Below are positions 24,902 through 34,672 of a stretch of DNA of 64,000 nt, one piece after another. The notes under the pieces were generated by a model, which had not been told where the DNA came from, searched no databases, and was given only the letters and a program-made list of their open reading frames with translations. Source of the DNA: Bacillus pumilus (GTDB lineage Bacteria; Bacillota; Bacilli; Bacillales; Bacillaceae). The DNA lies in assembly GCF_900186955.1 (NCBI RefSeq), contig NZ_LT906438.1, forward strand, positions 2,976,001 to 3,040,000, written 5' to 3'. Position 1 is the stretch's first letter; each line of letters begins with the position of its first letter. The position numbers and the translations under genes were made by a program.

Positions 24902-27788
24902 GAGTCACATCACGTTCCTCCGTTTTATCTTTCCATAGCTTTGTCACAAGCGGGATGGCCATGAAGAGGACAGTTAAAATCACTAATCCTATAACACCCA
25001 TTCCAAAGTGATCTCCATTTCCATATTGGATGGACAGGTACACGTCTGTCACTGGATTTGTGAAATGGAAATTCGGCATCACCAAATCAATTAATGGTGC
25101 GACAAAGAAGAAAATAAGCGCCGTTGCTGCCATCCATCCGGCAATAGAGCCGAAAAGGAACGCCGTGCGAATAAAGGCGGAACAAGCCACTAATAGTAAA
25201 ATCGTGAAAATGGACCACTGAATCGCTTGATCATCTGCAAGCTTGTAAATGTTCAGTCCGAACAAGCTGATCATGAGTCCGACTAATAGATTTAAGATGC
25301 CAAACAGTGCACCTTTAACCAGCATCGGAGCTGCCGCATAATACGAGCTGAAAAAGCCAATTAACAAACTACTGATCATCACAATGACCAAAATGACCAC
25401 TGGCGGTACAGTCTGCGTTTTTTCTTCTGGTACATCACCGCTAATTTTCAGCGGATTGGCTAAGTGATTATACACATAGTTGCTGTTGCCTTGATCACTT
25501 AATGTGTTTCCTAAAATACCTTTCAAATCTTGCTGAACAAGCTTCGTGGAATGAACATTCTTGCTCCAGTTTTCATTCAGCGTATCCGCTTTTTCTTGAA
25601 CTGTTGTCACACTCTCTTCAATGTTATTCGTATAATCCGCCACCCCTTTTTGGCGGTCGGTTAACGAGCTCATATTTTCAGAAAGTCGAAGCACTTCCTG
25701 ACCAATTGAATCCTGCGCACTGACAACAATAGAACTGCCTGCAAGGTCTGCCGTATACACTGCATCTCCTTGATCAGCCATTTGCTCCGCAACATTGTCC
25801 GCACTTTCAGAAATTGTGTTTAATTCCTGTTCCATGCTTGCCTGCTGAGTCGAAATGTATTCTGCATAGCCATCTGAAAACTTCTGCATCTCATCAATAA
25901 AAGTAGACACATCATCGTTTGACGTCAGCATTTGTTTTTTGAGCGTATCCCAGTTTTCTGTTTCCTCTTTTTTGATGGAGAGGATGGACTGGATATTCTC
26001 TTCTTTTGCGTCATATAAAGAAGAGTTATTAGATGGTTGATAGACATTTGCGATCATCAGCTCTAGCTGAGAGAGTTGATTGGAATACTCCATTAATTTT
26101 TTAGTTCTTGTTGATTTTGTTTCGAACTTTTTCTCAAAAAGATTGTCATTAAAAGCTTCACCAATCGGTGAGTTTCTGCGCTTCAGCTCTTTTACTTTGC
26201 TTAAAATAGTGGATTCCTGATTTTTGATTTCATTTGGAATCACATTATATCGATCTTGTAACCATAGGAACATCTTTTCAAGCTTTTCTACTTTTTTCGT
26301 AAGTTTCTCAAGCTCTTTACTCATTTGACTCACTTTGTCTTTCAATTCGTCATTATGAGCGGAAGCTTTTTCTTGAATTTTCTTTTTCACTTCATCTAAG
26401 CGGGTTGAGAGTGCTTTTAGGTCATCCTGCGATGAATTCTTGTTGCCGGTATCTGGCTGAGCAGGATTTTCGCCCGCTTCACCTTCTTCCCCATCTCCGG
26501 TCGAAGGAGGTGTCTCTTGTTCTCCTAATTGATCCGCAAGGTCGTTCATTTCTATTGAAATTTGCGAGAGCTCATTTGTTTCTTCATCTAGGTTAATCCC
26601 AATCTCTTCTGGGTTTTCATTATCTTGATCTGATGGCCCGTCATCTTCAGAATCAACTGGCGGCTCAGGCTCATCCATCAACTCTTGCCGTTTAGCCAAT
26701 AGCTTTGTCTGCAAGGCTGATATCTTATTTCGATAGTCTTCTAAGTAACGCTCTTCATACTTTTTAATCAGTTCTTCCTGAGACTCCTGAACAAGCTTAG
26801 TTAATCCCGTCGATTGCTTAGGAATAGCGTCCTCTCTTGACTTTTGAACAGATTGGATGGCGCTGTCCGTTGTGTTTAGCTGACTTTGTACGCCGTTGAT
26901 GTCTGTTTTGAGTCCACCCATTTGATCACTAAAGCTGCGGGCATTTTGGTTTTGAATATCAGCAAGCTGTTTGAGCCCCTGCTGGATTTGTTTTTGGTTT
27001 GTCGATTGCGCTTTGATCAAGAGGTCCTTTTGTTTGTCTTGATACTGCTGGTATTGATCGACTACTTTCACAAAGCCCTTTAACTGGCTCTTTGCTTCTT
27101 CTGTTGTACTCAGACCATCTTTATATTGTTTTTGCGAGTCGGTCATCGCATTTTTTAATTCTTCTATTTGTTTCTTCTGCTGCTGAACAGCATCTGATAG
27201 TTTGTTTGAGTTCGGCTTATAGAAGTTATACATCGTGTTTTGGAATTCGACTTCTTTGCCGACAATATGCTCAAACTCTTCTCTGACATTGCCGATTTCC
27301 TGTGATACAAAGCTCCAGTATAAAGTCGACATCTGTTCATTCATTTTCTTTTGCGCATTTTCCAGCTCTCTTTGCACTTTCTCTTTATTGACTGAATTGA
27401 GCTGATCTTGAATGGAAAATTGAATGGATGCCTTTTCAGGATGATCTTTATCATAGCTCAGCACATTTTTAGAGAAATCAGACGGAATATAGAGGACAGC
27501 GTCATACTTTCTGCTTTTCAGTCCATTTTCCGCCGCACTGCGGTTCACTACTGTCCATGTATAATCTGGACGCTCTGATAATGCGGCGACGACATCCTGT
27601 CCGAAACGAGCGGTGTTTTCACTTTCGCTCGCTCCCATATCCTCATTGACCACAGCAATATTACGCGTGGCATTCTTTTTCTGTTTTGCCGGATCATCTC
27701 CAATAAGGTGGAAAAATAAAACCGGCAGAACAAGAATCAATATCATCGTCGATACGATTTTGATGGAGCTTTTTTGCTGCTCTGTCAT
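24891..27788 (-). CDS. yueB: Type VII secretion protein EsaA/YueB
   Basis: A 965-residue membrane protein of the EsaA/YueB family. One helix at about residues 10-28 is followed by a very long extracellular region (to ~750) rich in Gln, Glu and Lys with coiled-coil stretches and an acidic Asp/Glu/Gly/Pro insert near 390-470, then five or six helices at the C-terminus. B. subtilis YueB (1076 residues) is the receptor of phage SPP1 as well as a secretion component; this one is about 110 residues shorter, all in the exposed part by inference. ATG 27788 follows AAAGGAAG by eight bases and overlaps the yukB stop (ATGA). Confidence 0.9.
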   Translation of the reverse strand: MTEQQKSSIKIVSTMILILVLPVLFFHLIGDDPAKQKKNATRNIAVVNEDMGASESENTARFGQDVVAALSERPDYTWTVVNRSAAENGLKSRKYDAVLYIPSDFSKNVLSYDKDHPEKASIQFSIQDQLNSVNKEKVQRELENAQKKMNEQMSTLYWSFVSQEIGNVREEFEHIVGKEVEFQNTMYNFYKPNSNKLSDAVQQQKKQIEELKNAMTDSQKQYKDGLSTTEEAKSQLKGFVKVVDQYQQYQDKQKDLLIKAQSTNQKQIQQGLKQLADIQNQNARSFSDQMGGLKTDINGVQSQLNTTDSAIQSVQKSREDAIPKQSTGLTKLVQESQEELIKKYEERYLEDYRNKISALQTKLLAKRQELMDEPEPPVDSEDDGPSDQDNENPEEIGINLDEETNELSQISIEMNDLADQLGEQETPPSTGDGEEGEAGENPAQPDTGNKNSSQDDLKALSTRLDEVKKKIQEKASAHNDELKDKVSQMSKELEKLTKKVEKLEKMFLWLQDRYNVIPNEIKNQESTILSKVKELKRRNSPIGEAFNDNLFEKKFETKSTRTKKLMEYSNQLSQLELMIANVYQPSNNSSLYDAKEENIQSILSIKKEETENWDTLKKQMLTSNDDVSTFIDEMQKFSDGYAEYISTQQASMEQELNTISESADNVAEQMADQGDAVYTADLAGSSIVVSAQDSIGQEVLRLSENMSSLTDRQKGVADYTNNIEESVTTVQEKADTLNENWSKNVHSTKLVQQDLKGILGNTLSDQGNSNYVYNHLANPLKISGDVPEEKTQTVPPVVILVIVMISSLLIGFFSSYYAAAPMLVKGALFGILNLLVGLMISLFGLNIYKLADDQAIQWSIFTILLLVACSAFIRTAFLFGSIAGWMAATALIFFFVAPLIDLVMPNFHFTNPVTDVYLSIQYGNGDHFGMGVIGLVILTVLFMAIPLVTKLWKDKTEERDVTHEA

Positions 27789-30700
27789 TGAACACTCTTC
27801 CTTTCTACCGCACATAAAGGAACCTGGATTTTCTTCTCTTTCCCGTTTTCAACCAAATATCCAAAGCCTGGCTGAATGTCTGGTTCTTGTCTTGCATACG
27901 GAAGCGGTATGATGTTTTGCTCTGATTTTTTCATAAGTAACATGGCATGACGAACTTGTTTGATTTCGTTTGTGAGTGCATCATAGCCTTTACTGAATTC
28001 GGTATGATTTCCTGATGCGATCAGGCTAAAGCCTAGGTGTGCATATGACTTCATGAAATCAGCCAATTGATCTTGAAGACGCGGGTCGATTGTCTGCTGA
28101 AAACGCGTAATGCCATCAATCACAAGCACAATTTGAGAGAACGACAACTGATCAGTCTCTCCCCGGCGCACAGCTTCGACGTACATCTCTTCACGCACCT
28201 TGAATAAACGGTCTATTTCCTCAGCCCATTCGGTGATATCACCTTTTGTTTCAAGGTAATCAATGTTCTCTTCTTTTGCATAATGAGAGAGACCCCGATC
28301 AATCGAATCAAAGACGGCTAGCTTCTCAGGTTTTGCTGCTAAAAGCTGATCAAGCATCAGTTTTGTCACGTTTGTTTTCCCTCGCTGCGTTTGACCGATG
28401 ATGAGGCAGTGTTTATTCTTCTTCAAGTCAAAGTAAACAGGAGCAACAGATTCCTCATCTAGTCCGACTGGAATGTCATACGGCTGTTTTTGTTCTTCTA
28501 AGCGACTCTCTAGCTCCCAAATGGTTAGTTTATCAGGAAGCATTGGTACAGGTTTTGGTTTTTCAGCTGATGCAAAGCGATCATGAAGAAGCTGGATCTC
28601 TTGTTTCAAATGCTCAAACAGCTCGAGGTCGTTATCTCCTTCAACTGGTAGGAACATTTGTGCAAAGTAAAGCTCTTCTTTGTTGATAATAACTCGTCCT
28701 GGAATCGGCTCTAAGCTAAATTTCGGTCTGCCAATAATCGAGTACGCCTCTCCTTGATCCATTAAGTAATGAACGACCTTTGTTTTCAAGTTGTTCATAA
28801 GAGATTGACGGACTGCGTTTACCCGAGTCGCTGTAATTAAGAAGTAAATTCCTAATGATTGTCCGTCACGGCTCAGCTGGATAAATTCAGATTCAAGTTC
28901 ATGCATTTCGTCTTTGACAATGTCAAAGTTGTCGATCACGATGAAAATGAATGGGAGCTTTTTCTCATTTAAGGCGTTGTACATTTTGATATGACTCATT
29001 TCTTGCTGCCTGAATAAACGCTTGCGGTATTCAACCTCTTCCCGCAGACGCGTCATCGACTTTTGAATCTTTCTCATTTGATCCATTAAGAAATAATCCG
29101 CCGTGTGCGGCAGCTTGGCCAACGGAAGCAATGTTCCATTTCCGAAGTCATAAATATACGCATGCCATTCTTCAGGTGAATATCTCTCCGCAAAGCTCAT
29201 GAGTAGTGTTGTTGCAGCAAGTGATTTTCCGTAGCCAGAGGAACCAAAGATCCCAATGTTCCCATCCTCCATCATTTGATAAGAAAGTGGATGCTGGCTT
29301 TGCTGATCTGGCTCATCGACAAGCGCAAAATGGAAGACATGCTCTTCACTCGACGCGTAACGTGATTTTGGAATCCGTTCTTCGAGCGGTGGAAGCCAAG
29401 GACTTGGGAGCTTCTCAATCCCAAGCTCCTGCTGCATACGTTCAATTTCATCCACAACAGCAGAAATCTCCGACACTGTCTCTTTTTTCACAGCCGGCTC
29501 TGTGCTTACCCCTGATAACGGAATAAGTCCAGTATCAGTCACAATGGCAATATCATCTTCTGATCCGTAGCCATCTTCCATATAAGGCGCACCGCTCCAA
29601 GCTGATTGGAACAATTCATAGATTTCATTGTTCCCCACTTGTAAGTAGCCGCGGCCTGTAACGGTAATAGACGCCGCATCACTATTTTTCAATATTTCCT
29701 TACTGTCTGACGCATCTTGTACTTTTAGTGCGACCTTAAAGCGGGAGTTACTCCAAATCTGATCATCAATGACCCCGCCTGGCTTTTGGGTAGCCAAAAT
29801 AAGATGAACCCCAAGGCTTCGGCCGATACGTGCAGCACTGACAAGCTCTCTAATAAAGTCCGGCTCTTCACTTTTTAATTCAGCGAACTCATCAGAGATT
29901 AAGAATAAATGAGGCATTGCCTGTTCAGCTTTTTTCTCCTTATAGAGCTTCGTATAATCATTGATGTGATTCACATGATATTGATCAAACAAGCGTTGTC
30001 TTTTCTTCAATTCACTTTTAATTGAGGCAAGCGCCCTTTCACTAAAGTTCTTACTGCCTTCAATATTGGTGATCGTGCCAAGTAAATGTGGAATATTCCG
30101 GAACGGCTGCGCCATTCCGCCTCCTTTATAGTCAATCAATAGGAAAGCGACTTCATGCGGGTGAAAGTGTACAGCGAGCGATAAAATGTACGTCTGTAAA
30201 AATTCACTTTTCCCTGATCCTGTTGTTCCCGCCAACAGGCCGTGCGGACCGTGTGCTTTTTCGTGCAGGTTCAGATCCACAATGTCATTTTTCCCTTTAT
30301 AACCGATTGGCACAGAGAGTGATTTGGCCGTTTCTGATGTGAGCCACTTTTCACGAATACCAATCTCGTCTACCTGTTTGGCATGAAAAAGATCAAGGAA
30401 GGAGACCGTTTCAGGAATCGAATTGGTCATGCCAACTTGATGATCTAATGTTCTCAGCGTTCTGGCAAACAGCTCATTGTCCCCGCGCTCATGTGTATCA
30501 AGCTGAAATGGAATTCGGACGGCTTTCTTGTGCTGAATGAGAATATCTCCTTCTTCCTCGTTAATATAACGGACAAGCGTCGAGATATTTTCAGCTAAGC
30601 TTTCCTTTGTTTCAGCAGCAAAAATAATGGAGATGCCAAGGTCCGTTCGGCTGCCTTCTAAATATTCTAAAATCACATGTTCCGCAATGAGCTCATGATT

Positions 30701-32260
30701 TGTCACGATAAACACAAAGTGAGGCGTAAAGATCTTCTTCTCTTTTTCTTCTTCTAGATCACGCTCACGTAAAATTTCATAAATGGAGGACAACAGCTGA
30801 TCACGTGTTTGTTCGTTGTAAATAAACCCTTTGCCGTATGTATGAGGCAGCTGGAAATGCGGAAGCCATTTCATCCATTCCCACTTCTCATACTCCTGCT
30901 CATGAAAAATAAAGACAAATCTTAAATCATGATAGCTGTGCGAGAAAGCAAGCTGTCCGACAAGCTGATGAAGCTCCTTTTTCACAATGGCTGGCTTTCC
31001 AATCAATCCAGTTGGGCCATCGGCAAGACCGAATGTGATGGGTACATCCTTTACTTCACGATAGACCTGTTGCATGTGCTGCGTTTGTTCCATTAATTCA
31101 TCGATATCACGATTGGCCATATCGCCGCCGCTCATCGATAGTTCATAGCTTGACGGGACTGCGCCCGTCCCAAGACGCAACTGCAAGAAATCATCACTCA
31201 TCAGTGTTTTTTCCCAAATTCGGCCGCTAATTTCTGACGTTAAATACTTCATTTGTTCAAATGACGGATAATGATACGTCAAAATATATTGCTGGCGGTC
31301 GTAGAGCTCTTGCAGTTCTTTTCGTTTATTTTCTAAGTAAAGAGAATAGACTCGCTGCCGTTTCTCTTCCCTTCTTTTGCGTTGTGATTTCTCTTTAAAG
31401 TATTGAACAGACGATGTGATTAACGTCATGATAAACATCGCCATCGACACGACAATAAAGATCCCGCGCGGCTGGACAAGAGCGACAATTCCCATCACAA
31501 GAAGCATCACAAGCGGCGGGAGGACAACAAGCCAAAGCCCTCTGCTGCTATTTTCACTCTCCTGCGAAGGAAAGCTAAAGGAAACCCGGTCATCTGGCAG
31601 ATCATAAATTAAACGCGGTGTTCGTCTATATAAAGGATATTTTTGTTTTGTTTCTGTGCTTGGTGCTCTTGTTTTTTCCAAACGTGTTTGAAATGGTTCA
31701 TATGCAGTCACCTGCAATAAATCATCATCTTTCAATGTCACCGTTAGAAAGTTCCAGAACAGCTCATCTCCAGCATCAATTGTCTCTGGACCGCGAATTT
31801 TTTGCCCGTTCACATAAATCGTTTCGTCCTGAGGCATGACATACCAAGTTCCTTCGATTTTCTCCAAAGTAAATTGGCTCGCATCTTGAAACATGGAATG
31901 CGCTTGTTCTTTCCACACATCGATATCATCTTTGTTCTCACGAGAAAAAGACAGCTCGACTCTATTTCCTAGGTAATAAATGTGTTGATCATGATGTGCT
32001 TCCATTAAAACAAGTGTCAGTGTACCAAGCTTATATGGTTCATGTGGAAGTAATGTGCCTTTCTTCTCTTCACCCTGATAAATGGAAAAGCCATCATTCG
32101 GTTCATCAGGAGTTAAACGGATGACCCCTTCATCAAACGAAAGTGAAGGGATTGTCACCGTATGCTCTATTTCAGGTCCAATCACAGCTTCTCGATTGAA
32201 CTGCTCGTCTAAACGGACGGTTTGATAATCCTCCTCATAAAAAACCCAAAGAAGACTCAA
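27785..32260 (-). CDS. yukB: Type VII secretion ATPase EssC/YukB (FtsK/SpoIIIE family)
   Basis: A 1491-residue motor protein. The N-terminus carries two FHA-like modules (to ~200), two membrane helices lie at about 235-285, and three P-loop ATPase modules follow: GTTGSGKSEFLQ near 680, GSSGYGKSLAA near 1007 and GQTQRGKTNV near 1290. The first has a full Walker A with LLIDYKGGGMAQPFRNIPHL after it; the later ones are less canonical, as usual in EssC. It powers export of YukE. Upstream codons are in frame, but AGGAGGTG is correctly placed for TTG 32260, giving MSLLWVFYE. The B. subtilis locus was formerly split as yukBA. Confidence 0.93.
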   Translation of the reverse strand: MSLLWVFYEEDYQTVRLDEQFNREAVIGPEIEHTVTIPSLSFDEGVIRLTPDEPNDGFSIYQGEEKKGTLLPHEPYKLGTLTLVLMEAHHDQHIYYLGNRVELSFSRENKDDIDVWKEQAHSMFQDASQFTLEKIEGTWYVMPQDETIYVNGQKIRGPETIDAGDELFWNFLTVTLKDDDLLQVTAYEPFQTRLEKTRAPSTETKQKYPLYRRTPRLIYDLPDDRVSFSFPSQESENSSRGLWLVVLPPLVMLLVMGIVALVQPRGIFIVVSMAMFIMTLITSSVQYFKEKSQRKRREEKRQRVYSLYLENKRKELQELYDRQQYILTYHYPSFEQMKYLTSEISGRIWEKTLMSDDFLQLRLGTGAVPSSYELSMSGGDMANRDIDELMEQTQHMQQVYREVKDVPITFGLADGPTGLIGKPAIVKKELHQLVGQLAFSHSYHDLRFVFIFHEQEYEKWEWMKWLPHFQLPHTYGKGFIYNEQTRDQLLSSIYEILRERDLEEEKEKKIFTPHFVFIVTNHELIAEHVILEYLEGSRTDLGISIIFAAETKESLAENISTLVRYINEEEGDILIQHKKAVRIPFQLDTHERGDNELFARTLRTLDHQVGMTNSIPETVSFLDLFHAKQVDEIGIREKWLTSETAKSLSVPIGYKGKNDIVDLNLHEKAHGPHGLLAGTTGSGKSEFLQTYILSLAVHFHPHEVAFLLIDYKGGGMAQPFRNIPHLLGTITNIEGSKNFSERALASIKSELKKRQRLFDQYHVNHINDYTKLYKEKKAEQAMPHLFLISDEFAELKSEEPDFIRELVSAARIGRSLGVHLILATQKPGGVIDDQIWSNSRFKVALKVQDASDSKEILKNSDAASITVTGRGYLQVGNNEIYELFQSAWSGAPYMEDGYGSEDDIAIVTDTGLIPLSGVSTEPAVKKETVSEISAVVDEIERMQQELGIEKLPSPWLPPLEERIPKSRYASSEEHVFHFALVDEPDQQSQHPLSYQMMEDGNIGIFGSSGYGKSLAATTLLMSFAERYSPEEWHAYIYDFGNGTLLPLAKLPHTADYFLMDQMRKIQKSMTRLREEVEYRKRLFRQQEMSHIKMYNALNEKKLPFIFIVIDNFDIVKDEMHELESEFIQLSRDGQSLGIYFLITATRVNAVRQSLMNNLKTKVVHYLMDQGEAYSIIGRPKFSLEPIPGRVIINKEELYFAQMFLPVEGDNDLELFEHLKQEIQLLHDRFASAEKPKPVPMLPDKLTIWELESRLEEQKQPYDIPVGLDEESVAPVYFDLKKNKHCLIIGQTQRGKTNVTKLMLDQLLAAKPEKLAVFDSIDRGLSHYAKEENIDYLETKGDITEWAEEIDRLFKVREEMYVEAVRRGETDQLSFSQIVLVIDGITRFQQTIDPRLQDQLADFMKSYAHLGFSLIASGNHTEFSKGYDALTNEIKQVRHAMLLMKKSEQNIIPLPYARQEPDIQPGFGYLVENGKEKKIQVPLCAVERKSVQ

Positions 32261-32311
32261 ACGCTCCACCTCCTCATGGGACAGCACCAACTGTCAGTTA
32301 TATCGAAAGAA

Positions 32312-33625
32312 TTATTTTTTCTCATCTTTTTTCGTCTGAGAGGTTTTCTTTTTCGCTTCAGATTCTTTCTCTTTTTTCTCTTGATCGGCTTTTGACTGCT
32401 CTTTTTGTTCAGCTGTTTCATCTGTTTGACTTGCGCCCGAGGAGTCATTGGTGCTTGTCTCCGTTGTTTCTTTTTCTTCATATTTCGCCATTTCCTTAAT
32501 GATCGGATCTAGCTGTTTTTGTTTTTCTTCCGCAGAAAGACTGTCATCGTTTTGAATGTCGTTGCGGTAGGCGACGAGTGCCGTAAATATGTACCGGTCG
32601 TCTCCAAGTACCCGTGCAATATCAAGTGCTTCCTTGCTATTGCCTTGCCCAATATGAATCCAGAAAAGGAAATATTGCGGATCAGTCTGTAATGTGTATG
32701 TATCTGTGATTTCTTTTTTATGCTGATCGAGTAACAGGTTGCCTTGATTTGTTTGTACATACGAAATGGCCAGTTCATATTGAAGAGAGACCGGCATTTG
32801 ATTGGCTGAATATTTTTCTAACGTATCCACCACTTGGCTGTACTGTTTGTTGAGATAATATTTGTTTGCCTCGACATACGCTTCTTGTTTCGGCATCGCA
32901 AAAAAGAAGGTGTAAATGGTGTACACCAATGCAGGGATTAATAGGACAAGCAGACCTAGTCCGATATATCGTTCGACCTTCCATTTCTTTTTCGGAATGG
33001 TCAATAGCGTTTTCTCTTTCGTTTCAATCGCTTCGATCTTTTGCTGAATCAGGGCAGACAATTCTTCCAGAGACTGCGTTTCGCTGATCTCTTTTGCCAG
33101 TTCAGATAATTTCAGTGTCTCGCTGTAAGCCACATATTCTTGAAACTGATATTCATGGTCTACCACTCGAAGAATGACGGCTTTGACCTCTTTTAACAGA
33201 CGATGCTCATCCGTTTCATATGGCGGGATGCTTTCTTTGACGCCGTAATGCAAAAATGCAGGAGCTAAGCCTTGATGAAAAACAATGTTTTCAGGAGAAA
33301 CAATAGGATGCAGCCGCTTCACGTCGTGTTTGCACACTGCATCGACAAGCTGGTATGAAAAAATCCATTTGCTTTTTTCATCCTTCGCATGGATGAAACG
33401 AAATTCCTGATAGGCAGGAGGCGGTTGAATCGAAATAATGACCTCATCTTCAGTTAATTGAATCTCTTTTTTGAATGAAGGGTTGATGTCTTTGATCGGT
33501 GCCGCTTCTAAACCGTCTAAGAGTTTAATGGTCTCTCTTTGAAAAATGAAGCTGTAGGTTACGCCCTCTTTTTTCATCACTGCTTCTAATTGTTCTTCTA
33601 AATAGGAACTCTTTTTATCTGCCAT
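32312..33625 (-). CDS. yukC: Type VII secretion protein EssB/YukC
   Basis: A 437-residue membrane protein of the EssB/YukC family. The N-terminal ~215 residues form a cytoplasmic pseudokinase-like domain, a single helix (IGLGLLVLLIPALVYTIYTF, about 218-238) spans the membrane, an extracellular helical domain follows, and the last ~60 residues are a low-complexity Lys/Glu/Thr/Ser tail. The ATG is 11 bases from GAAAGGA. It sits between yukD and yukB and is required for YukE secretion in B. subtilis. Confidence 0.92.
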   Translation of the reverse strand: MADKKSSYLEEQLEAVMKKEGVTYSFIFQRETIKLLDGLEAAPIKDINPSFKKEIQLTEDEVIISIQPPPAYQEFRFIHAKDEKSKWIFSYQLVDAVCKHDVKRLHPIVSPENIVFHQGLAPAFLHYGVKESIPPYETDEHRLLKEVKAVILRVVDHEYQFQEYVAYSETLKLSELAKEISETQSLEELSALIQQKIEAIETKEKTLLTIPKKKWKVERYIGLGLLVLLIPALVYTIYTFFFAMPKQEAYVEANKYYLNKQYSQVVDTLEKYSANQMPVSLQYELAISYVQTNQGNLLLDQHKKEITDTYTLQTDPQYFLFWIHIGQGNSKEALDIARVLGDDRYIFTALVAYRNDIQNDDSLSAEEKQKQLDPIIKEMAKYEEKETTETSTNDSSGASQTDETAEQKEQSKADQEKKEKESEAKKKTSQTKKDEKK

Positions 33626-33639
33626 TTACAAAAGTCCTT

Positions 33640-33879
33640 TCATAGTATTTCCAGCCTGTCTCCTGTGGTGATTCCACAGTCTGACAGCTTATATTCGCCT
33701 GAAAACACAGCTTTCTTATTGACTACTCGCACCCAGCCGCCTTCTCGCTTAGGAAGTGAGATTTGTTTTGCCTGCCAGGCGATATGGATGACTTGTTTAA
33801 TATGTAAATAATTTGATAGTCTCAAATCAAACACACTGCCATCATAATTTTTTAAGTCGATGGTAATATCGATATACAC
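33640..33879 (-). CDS. yukD: Ubiquitin-like type VII accessory protein YukD (EsaB family)
   Basis: A 79-residue ubiquitin-fold protein, identical in length to B. subtilis YukD. It begins at GTG 33879 (YIDITIDLKNYDGSVFDLRL), six bases after GAGGTGG; the longer frame upstream runs into the hairpin and lacks family similarity. It ends KLSDCGITTGDRLEIL, lacking the Gly-Gly tail needed for conjugation. It is a conserved regulator or accessory factor of the secretion system. Confidence 0.92.
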   Translation of the reverse strand: MYIDITIDLKNYDGSVFDLRLSNYLHIKQVIHIAWQAKQISLPKREGGWVRVVNKKAVFSGEYKLSDCGITTGDRLEIL

Positions 33880-33895
33880 AAATTTCCACCTCACA

Positions 33896-33945
33896 AAATA
33901 GAAAGAGCGCCGGCATCCATTGACAGACTCGGCGCTTTTTCTGCT
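33896..33945 (-). terminator. Hairpin between yukE and yukD (partial terminator)
   Basis: AAAAAGCGCCG and CGGCGCTCTTT arms around a 16-base loop on the minus strand, followed by CTATTTT. Inside the operon it should reduce transcription beyond yukE, leaving the secreted protein in excess of the machine. Confidence 0.75.
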
Positions 33946-33974
33946 TTTCACACTTAGAAAGGAAATCCCTTTGA

Positions 33975-34268
33975 TTAGCCGCGGATTTGGCTAGCGATGT
34001 CTTGGTCAGTGCTTTCAAGTGTATTTGCCGTTTGATCAAGCTGATTGCTGACATCTGTTAATAGATCAGACATTTTGATGAATGAAGGCTTTAACTGCTC
34101 GTATTGATCAGCAAATGCTTCACTAGAAGCACCTTCCCACATTCCTTTTAAATCTGAGATCATTCTATTTAGACGATCAACTTGGTTTAACACTTCTTGA
34201 CTTTCAACACCATATTGCTTAGCGGTCGCTCTTAGTTCTTCTGGGGTTACGCGAATAATTCCTGACAT
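33975..34268 (-). CDS. yukE: WXG100 protein YukE (EsxA homologue), type VII substrate
   Basis: A 97-residue four-helix-hairpin protein, the exact length of B. subtilis YukE. The WXG turn is Trp44-Glu-Gly in DLKGMWEGASSEAF, and the C-terminal helix ends near QDIASQIRG. No signal peptide: export depends on YukB/YukC/YueB/YueC encoded downstream. ATG 34268 gives MSGIIRVTPEEL; ATG 34277 three codons up is also possible but sits too near GGGAGG. First gene of the operon, with a strong promoter. Confidence 0.94.
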   Translation of the reverse strand: MSGIIRVTPEELRATAKQYGVESQEVLNQVDRLNRMISDLKGMWEGASSEAFADQYEQLKPSFIKMSDLLTDVSNQLDQTANTLESTDQDIASQIRG

Positions 34269-34335
34269 ATTCCTCATTACCTCCCGTGCATAGCCGCCAT
34301 ATAATGGGCTAATCCACTTATTTTTTGACGTTATT

Positions 34336-34365
34336 ATTATAAAAACAGAAATGATACACAGTCAA
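34336..34365 (-). promoter_or_regulatory. SigA promoter of the yukE operon
   Basis: Minus strand TTGACT (34365-34360), 18 bp spacer, TATAAT (34341-34336), about 65 bases before yukE. The 34269-34672 gap holds this and the divergent adeR promoter. DegU control, known in B. subtilis, cannot be read off here. Confidence 0.8.
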
Positions 34366-34605
34366 ACAAATCTGTTTTTATTTTACAAAATGAGTCTATA
34401 GAATTACTGTATTTTCGCTTTTTATCTAGTATTTAACATTTTTTTGGTCATATATTCTTAATAAGTGTAGACACACTTCACTGAATCTTTCCGCCTATTG
34501 ATTTATTACTACGTTATTATTGTACTATTTCTTTTTCGCCTTCTTTCAGCATGATACGCTCGCTTCTCATAGCGATCTCTTTTTTAAATTTATGGCATTT
34601 TGTTA

Positions 34606-34635
34606 TTGATTTACGTACCGCTTTCTCTTCATAAT
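34606..34635 (+). promoter_or_regulatory. Candidate promoter of adeR
   Basis: TTGATT, 18 bp spacer, CATAAT, 37 bases before the adeR ATG. Confidence 0.5.
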
Positions 34636-34672
34636 GTAAGTACGTGAAATATTCGAAAAAGCAGGGGTTTTT

